NCBI RefSeq assembly: GCF_001552135.1
Contig: NZ_BCQP01000042.1
Coordinates: 1 to 64,000, forward strand
Source of the DNA: Actinomadura chibensis NBRC 106107
Lineage (GTDB): Bacteria; Actinomycetota; Actinomycetes; Streptosporangiales; Streptosporangiaceae
Direction of reading: 5' to 3'
DNA length: 64,000 bases
Made by a program: the position numbers and the translations under genes. Of the stretch, positions 24,985 to 32,323 are shown in pieces; within the stretch, counting starts at the first letter, position 1, and each line of letters begins with the position of its first letter. Under the pieces are notes generated by a model, which searched no databases, was not told the origin of the DNA, and saw only the letters and a list, made by a program, of their open reading frames with translations.

Positions 24985-25018
24985 GAGCCGGAGCGCACCA
25001 GGCGGGGCGCTCCGGCTC
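24985..25018 (+). terminator. Terminator hairpin
   Basis: Arms GAGCCGGAGCGC and GCGCTCCGGCTC (12 bp, perfect) with a 10-nt loop, 20 nt after the HesB-like stop. Confidence 0.8.
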
Positions 25019-25059
25019 TGTCGTGCGGCCCCGGGTCGTCCCGGTACGCCTAGGTACGC

Positions 25060-25260
25060 CTAGTACATGGCCTCGACGACGGCGAGCGCGGCGAGCGCGA
25101 ACGCCACCGTGGTGAGGATCAGGAACGCGGCGACGACCGCGCAGGCCAGTCCGCGCGGCTGGTCGCGCCAGGTCCCGTAGCGGTCGCGCACCTGCCGGTC
25201 GAGCTCCTTCCGGGACGGCCGTCCCGCGTCCGGGGAGTCGGGCGAAGGCGGGGTCGTCAC
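25060..25260 (-). CDS. Single-helix small membrane protein
   Basis: 66 residues: a polar, Pro-rich N-terminus (SPDSPDAGRPSRKELDRQVRDRYGTWRDQPRG) followed by one long hydrophobic helix (LACAVVAAFLILTTVAFALAALAVVEAM) at the C-terminus. Probably a tail-anchored cytoplasmic-facing protein; no family recognised. GTG at 25260 is the first start; the upstream DNA has no obvious ribosome site, so the mRNA may be leaderless. Divergent from the MBL-fold gene. Confidence 0.6.
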   Translation of the reverse strand: MTTPPSPDSPDAGRPSRKELDRQVRDRYGTWRDQPRGLACAVVAAFLILTTVAFALAALAVVEAMY

Positions 25261-25340
25261 GCCCGCCAGTCTGGCAGATCGCCCGGCCCGGGCCAGGGGT
25301 GGCCGGTGAGACGGGACGCGCCGCGTGAAAGGCTCGGAGG

Positions 25341-25994
25341 ATGCGTCTCACCAAGCTCGGACACGCCTGCGTCCAGATCACCAGGGACGACCGCGCGATC
25401 GTCATCGACCCCGGCGCGTTCAGCGACGGCGCCGCGGACGCGCTCGCCGCCGCGGACGCGGTGCTCGTCACCCATGAGCACTTCGACCACTTCGACGCCG
25501 ACGCGCTGCGCAAGGCGATGGCGGAGCGTCCCGCGCTGGAGGTGTGGACGTCCCGCACCGTCGCCGAGAGCCTCGCCGACCTCGGCGGACGCGTCCACCA
25601 GGTCGGCCACGGCGACGCCGTCACGGTCGCGGGCTTCGACGTCCACGTCTACGGCGAGGACCACGAGATCCTGCACCCGGACGTCCCGCCCATCCCGAAC
25701 ACCGGGTTCCTCATCGACGGCCAGGTCTTCCATCCGGGGGACGCGCTGACCGTCCCCGCGGAGCCCGTCCCGACGCTGTGCCTGCCCGGCAACGCGCCCT
25801 GGATGAAGATCCCGGAACTGTACGCGTACGCGCGTGAGGTCAGGCCCGAGCGTGCCTTCGTCATCCACGACGGGCTGTTGAACGACATCGGCCTCACGGT
25901 GATGGGCAACCACGTCGCCAAGGCGGGCGAGGAGATCGGGGCGGACTTCCGGCGGCTCGTCCCCGGCACCTCGGTCGACCTGGCGGACGCGTGA
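25341..25994 (+). CDS. MBL-fold metallo-hydrolase (UlaG-like)
   Basis: 217 residues. Metal motif THEHFDHFD (HxHxDH) at about residues 50-58, N-terminal MRLTKLGHACVQI and VIDPGAFS, a second metal ligand region FHPGDAL, and IHDGL near the end. The closest type is the UlaG/YtnP-like beta-lactamase fold hydrolase; substrate unknown. ATG at 25341 is immediately preceded by GGAGG, so spacing is odd, but the N-terminus fits the family exactly. The stop overlaps the HAD gene start (GTGA), so the two are coupled. Confidence 0.85.
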   Translation: MRLTKLGHACVQITRDDRAIVIDPGAFSDGAADALAAADAVLVTHEHFDHFDADALRKAMAERPALEVWTSRTVAESLADLGGRVHQVGHGDAVTVAGFDVHVYGEDHEILHPDVPPIPNTGFLIDGQVFHPGDALTVPAEPVPTLCLPGNAPWMKIPELYAYAREVRPERAFVIHDGLLNDIGLTVMGNHVAKAGEEIGADFRRLVPGTSVDLADA

Positions 25995-26683
25995 CGGTCC
26001 CCGGAGGGGGCGCGGCCGAGGCCGCCCCCGTCATCGAGGCCGTCTTCCTGGACGTCGGGGAGACGCTGATCAACGAGGGCGAGATCTACGGGCGCTGGGC
26101 CGACTGGCTGGGCGTCCCGCGGCACACGTTCCTCGCCAAGCTCGGCGCGGTGCTCGCGACGGGCGGCTCCCACATGGACGTCTTCGCGCACTTCCGCCCC
26201 GGCTTCGACCTGGCGGCGGAGGAGCGGGCCAGGGCGGAGGCGGGCGTCCCGAACGGGTTCGGCCCGGACGACCTGTACCCGGACGCGCGGGCCTGCCTGT
26301 CCGGCCTCCGCGACCAAGGCCTCTACGTCGGGATCGCGGGCAACCAGCCGGTGGAGGCCGCCGGGCAGCTCGCCGCGCTAGGCCTGGACGCCGACGTCGT
26401 CGGGATCTCCGAGGTGTGGGGCGTCAGCAAGCCGGCCCCCGAGTTCTTCGCCCGCTGCGCGGAGATCGCGGACGTGCCGCCGGACCGCGTCCTGTACGTC
26501 GGGGACCGCATCGACAACGACGTCCGCCCGGCGCTCGCGTTCGGGATGCAGGTCGCGTTCCTGCGGCGCGGGCCGTGGGGGCACATCCAGGACGACCCGG
26601 ACGCGCTGCGCCGGTGCCTGTTCGTCCTGGACGACCTCGCCGCGCTCCCCAAGCTCGTCGCCATGCACAACGCCGAGCCCTAG
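25991..26683 (+). CDS. HAD-family hydrolase
   Basis: 230 residues. Motif I is AVFLDVGETLINEG (nucleophile Asp; the second Asp of DxD is replaced by Gly-Glu, as in the VGET HAD subgroup). Motif II is YVGIAGNQP, with Ala-Gly-Asn in place of the usual Ser/Thr. Motif III Lys lies in VWGVSKPAPEFFARC, and motif IV is LYVGDRIDNDV. A phosphatase or dehalogenase-type reaction is expected; the changed first motifs leave the activity open. GTG overlaps the MBL stop. Confidence 0.82.
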   Translation: MTVPGGGAAEAAPVIEAVFLDVGETLINEGEIYGRWADWLGVPRHTFLAKLGAVLATGGSHMDVFAHFRPGFDLAAEERARAEAGVPNGFGPDDLYPDARACLSGLRDQGLYVGIAGNQPVEAAGQLAALGLDADVVGISEVWGVSKPAPEFFARCAEIADVPPDRVLYVGDRIDNDVRPALAFGMQVAFLRRGPWGHIQDDPDALRRCLFVLDDLAALPKLVAMHNAEP

Positions 26684-26712
26684 CCGCGGAGCCAGCCTCA
26701 GACGCGGAGCCC

Positions 26713-26730
26713 CTAGGGGACGTCCCCTAG
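26713..26730. terminator. Perfect CTAGGGGAC palindrome
   Basis: CTAGGGGACGTCCCCTAG is a perfect 18-nt palindrome within CCCC...CCCC, 30 nt after the HAD stop. It may end transcription or be a protein site. Confidence 0.45.
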
Positions 26731-26860
26731 CCCCCGGGTATGGGACGCGAACAGGTCGAACGGCCGATGCGGGCGGTGGCGCCCGGTTCGTAGCGTGGGT
26801 GGTGTGGCCGCGAGGTCCGCGGCCGCGACACCCATCCGACGAATCGGGGAGAGAACAGAG

Positions 26861-27064
26861 ATGAACGGCCTTTATCGTCCGCGCCGCGGCCGCATGATCG
26901 CGGGCGTCTGCGCGGGGCTCGCGCAACGGTTCGGCATGTCGCCGTTGACGGTCCGGGTCCTGTTCCTGCTGTCGTGCCTGCTGCCGGGCCCGCAGTTCGT
27001 CGTCTACCTCGTGCTCTGGGTCATGATGCCGAACGAGGACCGGCACCTCGCGGGCGCCCGGTAA
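26861..27064 (+). CDS. PspC-domain membrane protein
   Basis: 67 residues, essentially only a PspC domain: YRPRRGRMIAGVCAGLAQRFGMSPLTVRVLFLLSCLLPGPQFVVYLVLWVMMP. PspC proteins take part in envelope-stress sensing, usually fused to larger parts; the stand-alone form is common in actinomycetes. ATG at 26861 follows GGGGAGAG. The long following gene starts 98 nt later on the same strand. Confidence 0.88.
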   Translation: MNGLYRPRRGRMIAGVCAGLAQRFGMSPLTVRVLFLLSCLLPGPQFVVYLVLWVMMPNEDRHLAGAR

Positions 27065-27162
27065 CGGGCGCGGTAACACAAGATCAACCGATAGCGCTCG
27101 ACCCGGCCCGCCCGTGGGTGTTAGATCGTGGCACCAGCTTTCCCGGGAGGGAGGGAGCCGCG

Positions 27163-30100
27163 GTGCCAGCGGAGGTCGGACCGGCGGCGGGGGGCGGCCG
27201 CGACGCCGAGCCCGGCCGCGACGCCGAGCACGCGGCGCGGCTGCTGCGGTACCTGCGCGACCTGGCGCGGGCGCGGCGCCGCCCGGCCCGCGACCTGTCC
27301 GGGCACGACCACGTCCACTGGCTGTGCGAGCTGCCCGGCGACGTCTACGTCGAGACGGACGCCGGGCCCGGCGACGTGCTGTTCAGCGTCCCGGTCATCC
27401 CGCTGACGCCGCCCGTCGTGCTGGAGGAGTTCGACGGCTGGCTCGCGCTCCGCAACTGGTACCGGATCCTGCGGGAGCTGGCCGGGCAGGAGGTCGTGCT
27501 CGCGACCGGGCTGCTGTCGTGGCGGCCCGCCGTCCACGACCATCTGCTGAACACGCCCGTCCGCATCGTGGTCGACGACCGGACCGAGCGCATCGACGTC
27601 GTCCTCGCCGGGCACACGACGCTGCGCGACCGCGAGCTGCTCGCCGGGCATCCCGCCTACCGTCCCGCCGGGTGGGTGGCGGACGCCGTCCAGGCCGGGC
27701 AGGGCTTCGGGCTCAACGCCTCGACCGGGGACGTGCTGCGCAAATGGTGCTCGGTCGCGCTGTCGGCCCCCGCCGACTTCCGCGAGGACTGGACGCCCGA
27801 CGCGGGCGCGCCCTCGCCGGTGCCGCGGGTCAGGCTCGCGCCCGCGCTCGTCGTCCGGCCGCCGGGGCGGGCCGCCGTCGCCGACTACCACGCCCGGCTG
27901 CTCGGGCTGCTGGTGCGCGGCGTCCCGGACGGCCTCGCCCGGCTCGTCACGCCGGGCCGCCGCCCGCACGTCATGCACGTGCCCGAACGCGCGCCGGAGA
28001 CCGTCCCCGACCTGCTCGCCGGGCTGCTCCAGCGCGGGCACCGGGTGCTCGTCGCGACCTCCGGCGCCGCCGCCGCGGGCGCGCTGCGCGCCGCGCTCCC
28101 GCCCGGCCTCGCGGGCCTCACCGTCGCCGACCCGGCCACGGCCGCGCGCGTCGCCGACGGCGTCCGCGCCCGCGCCGCCGAACCCGCGCCGGACCTGGAC
28201 GCGCTCGCCGCGAAGGAGCGCGCGGCGGCCCGCCGGGTCGCCGAGATCGGCGAGCGCGTGCGGAGCGGCGCCGCGGACGCCCCCGAGCAGCGGCCGGACG
28301 AGCGGCTGCGCGGCGAGGCGCCCGAACTGTCGTGGATGCCGGTCCGGGACGGCATGCCCGCGGGCCCGCCGATCTCCCGCGCGGAGGCGGCGGAGCTGGT
28401 GGTCCTGCTCGCCGAGGAGACCGCCGAGCGCAAGGCCCGCACCGAGCAGCGCGACGTCGACCCGGGCGCGCTGCCGAGCGCCGCCTACGTCCGGACGCTG
28501 ATCGACGCCGAGGCCGCCGCCGCCGAGCGCGCCGAACGGTCCAGGACCGACCTGTCCCGGCGGCTGCGGGACGCCGACGTCACGCTCCTCGCCCGGCTCG
28601 ACGGCAACGCGTCCGTGGTCCAGGCGGCGCTGCGCGACCTCGGCTTGGACGGGCACCCGGGCGGCTGGAACTCCGCCGACCTCGCCGTCCGCGCGTTCGC
28701 CGACGCCCTCGCCGGGCGCCGCCCGCTGATCTGGTCGCGGGTCGCGGAGATGACCGCCCGCGCCCGGTGGGCCGAGCGCGCCCTCGGCGAGCTGCGCGGA
28801 CACCGGATCGAGCTGCCGCCGGGCGCCGACCTGCGCGCGCTCGCCGCCACCGCGCACGAGCTGCGCGGCTACCTCGCGGGCGGCGGGACGCTCAAGCGCG
28901 GGCCGCTGCGCCCCGCCGTGCAGCGCCAGGCGGAGCCGCTGCTCGCCGCCGTGACCGTGGACGGCGCGGCGCCGACGACGGCGGAGCTGCTCGACCTCGT
29001 CCACACCGACCTCATGGTGCGGATCACCTGCCGCGAACTCCAGTACGTGTGGGAGGCGGCGGGCATCTCCTTCCCCGCCGACCTGCCGCCGGGCGAGCGC
29101 GTCGCCCGGTTCCTGCGGGCGCACGCGCGGCTCGGCCGCGTCCTGGACGCCATGCCCGCCGTGGAGAAGACGAAGGCGCTGCTGGAGCGGAGCGGGCTCG
29201 CCGTCCCGCTCGGGCATCCGGTGCAGTGGCACGGGTACGCGTCGTCGCTGCAGAACGCGCTGGAGGGGCTCGGCGTCAACCGCGCCGCCGCCGACCTCGA
29301 CGCGCTGCGCGACTCGATCGGGCCCGCCGTCCCCGGCGACCCGCCCGAACTGCGCGCCGCGCTCGCCGCCATCGACGACCGCGACGCCGCCGCCTACGGC
29401 CGCGCCCTCGGCGCGCTCGCCGAGGCCAGGCACGAGCGGTCGCTGCAGATCCGCTGCGAGGAGCTGCTCGCGCGGGTGCGGGCCGTGCATCCCGACCTCG
29501 CGCACCTGATGGTCGCCACCGACGGCGACCCGGCCTGGCACGACCGCGCCCGGCGCTGGGACGAGGCGTGGGCCTGGGCCCGGACCGCCGCCCGCAGGCT
29601 CGCCGAGCGCAGCGTCCCGGAGGCGGACCGGCTCCGCGAGGCGCTCGCCGAGGCCGAGGCGCGGCTCGCCGACGTCCGCGCCGACCTCGCCGCCGCCCGC
29701 GCCTGGACGGCCGCCCGCGAGAACCCGCCCGCCTCCAGCGACATCCCGGCCTGGATCCTGCCGCTCTGGCGCGTCCCGGAGGCGCTGCCGCCCGTCCCCG
29801 ACTCGTTCGACGTCGTGATCGTGGACGGCGAGCACGAGGCGGGCGCGGAGGCGCTCTTCCTGCTCTGGCTCGCGCCGCGGATCATCCTCGTCGGCCCGCC
29901 GGGGCCGCCGCTCCCGCCGCTGGAGGGCCCGCCGCCGTCGACGCTGCTCCCGGCCCACCTGCACGGCGTGATCACCCCGACCGCGCCGCTGTTCACCGCC
30001 CTGACCACCGAGCCCGCCGACGTCCCGGAGCCTCCGGACACGCCCCGGCAGGCGCCGCCCCGACGCCTGGACGAGGCAGGCCCGCCCCCGCGCGTCCAGT

Positions 30101-30828
30101 CCCCACCCACGCCCCGCCCGAGCACGGACGACCGCCGCCCACCCCCCGCCGCCCAACCCGCGCAGCCTCAGCCCCCGCAACCCGCGCAGCCCCCGCAACC
30201 TGCACAGCCCCCGCAACCCGCGCAGCCCCCGCAACCGGCGCAGCCCCCGCAACCCGCGCACTCCCCGCGGCCCGTGCCACCCGCGCAGTCGGTGCAACCC
30301 CCGCAACCCGCGCAACCCGCGCAACCCCCGCAACCTGCGCGGGGCGAGCGGTCTGGTTCGTCCGCTGGTGCGGGGCATGAGCCGCCGCCGCGGCGGCTCG
30401 ACGCGCCGCGCGGGGCGCGGTCGGAGCCGAGTGCGTCCCCGCCCGGGAGCGGTCCGCCGCCCCGGCGCCTGGACGCGCCCGGACGCCGTCCGCCGCCGCC
30501 CACCGAGCGGCCGGAGCCGTCCACGCGGACACGTCCGGACGTCCCGGCGATCTGGGGGCAGCCCGGACCCCCGCCCAGCGAAGAGCAGCCGCCGCCCGAC
30601 GCCCCGGCGCAGGTCAGGCGCGGACGGTCGATCGTCGGCTACAAGCGTCCCGAGCTGGTCGAGATCGTCGGCCGCATCGCCGCCCGCGAGCCGGATCTCA
30701 CCGACGAGCAGATCGTCGAGCTGGTCACCCGGCTCCTCGGCTGCCCGGAGGACGAGGCGCTCCTCGTCGGCGCCCGGCTCCGCTACGCCGTGGAGGCGTA
30801 CCGGGAGCAGCAGTCGGGGTCCGGCTAG
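27163..30828 (+). CDS. Large SF1-helicase-like protein without P-loop
   Basis: 1221 residues. N-terminal alpha/beta part (1-260, HDHVHWLCELPGDVYVE, VVLEEFDGWLALRNWYRILREL), then RPHVMHVPERAPETVPDLLAGLLQRGHRVLVATSGAAAAGALRAALP (about 268-314), which is laid out like motif I and Ia of AAA_11/Upf1-type helicases. However, the GxxGxGK(T/S) Walker A is gone. A helical middle (about 330-870) follows. FDVVIVDGEHEAGAEALFLLWLAPRIILVGPPG (about 884-916) sits where DEAS/Q and the next helicase motif would be. A Pro/Gln repeat linker (about 1000-1060) and a C-terminal acidic helical domain (1150-1221) end it. GTG follows GGGAGGGAGGGAG. Function unknown; ATP use looks unlikely. Confidence 0.72.
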   Translation: MPAEVGPAAGGGRDAEPGRDAEHAARLLRYLRDLARARRRPARDLSGHDHVHWLCELPGDVYVETDAGPGDVLFSVPVIPLTPPVVLEEFDGWLALRNWYRILRELAGQEVVLATGLLSWRPAVHDHLLNTPVRIVVDDRTERIDVVLAGHTTLRDRELLAGHPAYRPAGWVADAVQAGQGFGLNASTGDVLRKWCSVALSAPADFREDWTPDAGAPSPVPRVRLAPALVVRPPGRAAVADYHARLLGLLVRGVPDGLARLVTPGRRPHVMHVPERAPETVPDLLAGLLQRGHRVLVATSGAAAAGALRAALPPGLAGLTVADPATAARVADGVRARAAEPAPDLDALAAKERAAARRVAEIGERVRSGAADAPEQRPDERLRGEAPELSWMPVRDGMPAGPPISRAEAAELVVLLAEETAERKARTEQRDVDPGALPSAAYVRTLIDAEAAAAERAERSRTDLSRRLRDADVTLLARLDGNASVVQAALRDLGLDGHPGGWNSADLAVRAFADALAGRRPLIWSRVAEMTARARWAERALGELRGHRIELPPGADLRALAATAHELRGYLAGGGTLKRGPLRPAVQRQAEPLLAAVTVDGAAPTTAELLDLVHTDLMVRITCRELQYVWEAAGISFPADLPPGERVARFLRAHARLGRVLDAMPAVEKTKALLERSGLAVPLGHPVQWHGYASSLQNALEGLGVNRAAADLDALRDSIGPAVPGDPPELRAALAAIDDRDAAAYGRALGALAEARHERSLQIRCEELLARVRAVHPDLAHLMVATDGDPAWHDRARRWDEAWAWARTAARRLAERSVPEADRLREALAEAEARLADVRADLAAARAWTAARENPPASSDIPAWILPLWRVPEALPPVPDSFDVVIVDGEHEAGAEALFLLWLAPRIILVGPPGPPLPPLEGPPPSTLLPAHLHGVITPTAPLFTALTTEPADVPEPPDTPRQAPPRRLDEAGPPPRVQSPPTPRPSTDDRRPPPAAQPAQPQPPQPAQPPQPAQPPQPAQPPQPAQPPQPAHSPRPVPPAQSVQPPQPAQPAQPPQPARGERSGSSAGAGHEPPPRRLDAPRGARSEPSASPPGSGPPPRRLDAPGRRPPPPTERPEPSTRTRPDVPAIWGQPGPPPSEEQPPPDAPAQVRRGRSIVGYKRPELVEIVGRIAAREPDLTDEQIVELVTRLLGCPEDEALLVGARLRYAVEAYREQQSGSG
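30160..30345 (+). repeat. 18-nt in-frame tandem repeat (Pro-Gln linker)
   Basis: Roughly eight to ten copies of CAGCCCCCGCAACCCGCG with small changes, encoding QPPQPA. It forms a flexible linker in the helicase-like protein. Length probably varies between strains. Confidence 0.8.
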
Positions 30829-30846
30829 CTCCATAGAGGAATAGAA

Positions 30847-30876
30847 CATTCCGTTCTGGTACGGTAGAACGGAATG
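30847..30876. promoter_or_regulatory. 11-bp inverted repeat in promoter of winged-helix gene
   Basis: CATTCCGTTCT, 8 nt, AGAACGGAATG: perfect 11-nt arms, nested in outer GAACA (30844-30848) and TGTTC arms. GGTACGGTA in the centre could be a -10 box. It lies 27 nt before the gene at 30903, so self-control by that winged-helix protein is plausible. Confidence 0.6.
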
Positions 30877-30902
30877 CTTTGTTCCTATTCAAGGGGGCCG
30901 TC

Positions 30903-31997
30903 ATGCGGACGCTCGACCGACGGACGCTCAACCGGGCGGCGCTGGAGCGCCAGCACCTCCTGGAGCGGGCCGACATGTCCGCCCTGGACGCCGTCCGCCA
31001 CCTCGTCGCGCTCCAGGCGCAGGAGAACAACGTCCCCTACTACACGCTCTGGACGCGGCTGGCGGGCTTCCGGCGCGACGACCTCACCGACCTCATGACC
31101 GGGCGGCACGTCGTGCGCGGGTCGATCCTCCGGGGGACGCAGCACATGGCCCTCGCCGACGACTACCTGTGGCTGCGGCCGCTCGTCCAGGAGAGCATCC
31201 TGCGCGCGCGGCAGGGCGCGTTCGGCGGCGCCACCCGCGACTGGGACCTCGACGAGCTGGCCGCCGCGGCCCGCGGGCTCCTGGAGGGCGAGGTCATGAC
31301 CCGCCCGCAGCTCGCGGGGAGGCTCGCCGAGATGTGGCCGGGACGCGACCGGACGGTCATCGGCTGGACGGTCCAGGCGCTGCTGTCGGTCGTCCACCCG
31401 CCGCCCAGCGGGACGTGGAACGTCGGCGGCGCCACGCCGTTCGCGCTCGCGGAGGAGTGGATCGGCAGGCCGTTCCACCCTGCCGGGCCGGAGCGGCTGG
31501 TCCGCCGCTACCTGGCGGCGTTCGGGCCCGCGTCAGTCAAGGACTTCCAGATCTGGTCCGGCCTGCGCCGGATGGCGGAGGTCTTCGACGGGATGCGCCC
31601 CGACCTGCGCGTCTGCCGGGACGAGAACGGCGTGGAGCTCTTCGACCTCCCCGACGCCCGCCTCCCGGACGGCGGGGGCGACGCGCCCGTCCGGTTCCTG
31701 CCGGGGTTCGACAACCTCGTCCTCGCCTACGCCGACCGGACCCGCCTGATGACGGACGAGCACCGCAAACTCGTCTGCGTCGGCTCGGAGACGAAGCCGA
31801 CCCTCCTCGTTGACGGACGCGTCCACGGCCTGTGGACGCTCAAGCACGACAGGAAGGCGCGCCGCGCCGTCCTGACGGTCGAGGCGTTCGCCCCGATCCC
31901 GGACGAGCGGGCGGTCGAGGCGGAGGCGGCGAGCCTTCTGGAGTTCACCGACCCCGACGCCGCGCACGAGGTGCGCCTCCCGGCCTGGACGGGATGA
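30903..31997 (+). CDS. Winged-helix DNA-binding protein (HTH_42, YcaQ-like)
   Basis: 364 residues of the HTH_42/YcaQ-AlkX family. LDRRTLNRAALERQHLLERADMSALDAVRHLVALQAQENNVPYYTLWTRL at the start, the family block VRGSILRGTQHMALADDYLWLRPL, the QxQ-type dipeptide region in LVALQAQE, and FLPGFDNLVLAYADRTRLM near residue 270. Members with the QxQ motif are DNA glycosylases opening interstrand crosslinks; that activity is inferred and this branch (often from antibiotic producers) may differ. ATG at 30903 follows AAGGGGG. A striking palindrome precedes it. Confidence 0.85.
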   Translation: MRTLDRRTLNRAALERQHLLERADMSALDAVRHLVALQAQENNVPYYTLWTRLAGFRRDDLTDLMTGRHVVRGSILRGTQHMALADDYLWLRPLVQESILRARQGAFGGATRDWDLDELAAAARGLLEGEVMTRPQLAGRLAEMWPGRDRTVIGWTVQALLSVVHPPPSGTWNVGGATPFALAEEWIGRPFHPAGPERLVRRYLAAFGPASVKDFQIWSGLRRMAEVFDGMRPDLRVCRDENGVELFDLPDARLPDGGGDAPVRFLPGFDNLVLAYADRTRLMTDEHRKLVCVGSETKPTLLVDGRVHGLWTLKHDRKARRAVLTVEAFAPIPDERAVEAEAASLLEFTDPDAAHEVRLPAWTG

Positions 31998-32021
31998 CCT
32001 CGCGGAATGGCGACAGGTGGA

Positions 32022-32047
32022 CCCCGGGGATTACCCGATCCCCGGGG
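32022..32047 (-). terminator. Terminator hairpin between winged-helix gene and tRNA-like RNA
   Basis: Arms CCCCGGGGAT and ATCCCCGGGG (10 bp, perfect) with a 6-nt loop. It closes both the plus-strand winged-helix gene and the minus-strand RNA unit, leaving the RNA 20 nt upstream on its own strand. Confidence 0.75.
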
Positions 32048-32067
32048 CCCGGAAGCCGTCGAATGCG

Positions 32068-32200
32068 CCCACCGGCGATGATCAGGCGCCGGGTCAGTTT
32101 TCCTTCGCCGCGCTCTTCCGTTGAGCTACCGCGGCACGAGAGCCGCGGGTCAGATTCGAACTGACAACTACGGGAAAGACCGGTCGCCTCCGCCGGTGGG
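32068..32200 (-). ncRNA. Circularly permuted tRNA-like RNA
   Basis: Read 5'-3' on the minus strand. Closing helix 32200-32191 with 32077-32068 (10 bp, perfect). Helix 32189-32178 with 32095-32084 (12 positions, two mismatches). Helix 32177-32173 with 32103-32099 (5 bp, ACU bulge). Then come tRNA parts: T stem 32165-32161/32153-32149 with loop TTCGAAT; a 7-bp acceptor stem 32148-32142/32135-32129 closed by loop TCTCGT; T8-A9 at 32128-32127; D stem 32126-32123/32115-32112 with loop AACGGAA. So the 3' half of a tRNA precedes its 5' half, and a long helix stands where the anticodon arm would be. It follows the gene at 32324-33055 on the same strand and ends before a strong hairpin. It resembles the tRNA-like module of bacterial Y RNAs, but no Ro60 gene is near. 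Function unknown. Confidence 0.8.
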
Positions 32201-32211
32201 TAACGGCGAAT

Positions 32212-32268
32212 GCTGAGTCTGGAGCGAGAGTCTGAGCCTGCGTATTCAGACTGAGCGTCATCCTCAGC
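32212..32268 (-). other. Structured region upstream of the tRNA-like RNA
   Basis: Outer arms GCTGAG/CTCAGC (32268-32263, 32217-32212) enclose a 7-bp hairpin AGTCTGA/TCAGACT (32252-32246, 32235-32229). It lies directly 5' of the closing helix and may be part of the same precursor. No clear promoter is seen inside it. Confidence 0.5.
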
Positions 32269-32271
32269 TTT

Positions 32272-32313
32272 CCGCGTCCACGGGGGACGCGGCCCCCCGC
32301 GCTCCAGCGGGGG
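32272..32313 (-). terminator. Two tandem hairpins after the conserved protein gene
   Basis: On the minus strand, CCCCCGC/GCGGGGG (32313-32307, 32300-32294; 6-nt loop) is followed by CCGCGTCC/GGACGCGG (32292-32285, 32279-32272; 5-nt loop). They begin 10 nt after the stop and separate the mRNA from the RNA. They could be terminators, attenuators or processing sites. Confidence 0.6.
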
Positions 32314-32323
32314 AGTCCATGGG

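Noticed and set aside
30160..30345. CRISPR-like repeat array
   Set aside because: Units are contiguous 18-nt in-frame repeats without spacers and encode a Pro/Gln linker.
27121..30849. A 1242-codon open frame antisense to the helicase-like gene
   Set aside because: Composition is Arg/Gly/Pro/Val repeats typical of antisense frames in GC-rich DNA; the plus strand has the ribosome site and domain-like text.
32112..32166. An ordinary tRNA gene
   Set aside because: T arm and D arm are perfect, but they come in reversed order and no anticodon arm lies between them on either strand.
32068..32200. Two-piece (permuted) tmRNA
   Set aside because: Permuted tmRNAs have a reduced D region, a tag-peptide frame and pseudoknots. 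Here there is a canonical D arm with GG, a short RNA and no tag-like frame.
32094..32261. A 55-codon minus-strand frame running through the tRNA-like RNA (MTLSLNTQAQ... to AAKEN)
   Set aside because: Its codons are far less GC3-rich than real genes here, and its second half is just a reading of the T arm, acceptor and D arm (for example SSNL from TTCGAATC). The perfect RNA pairings explain the sequence better.
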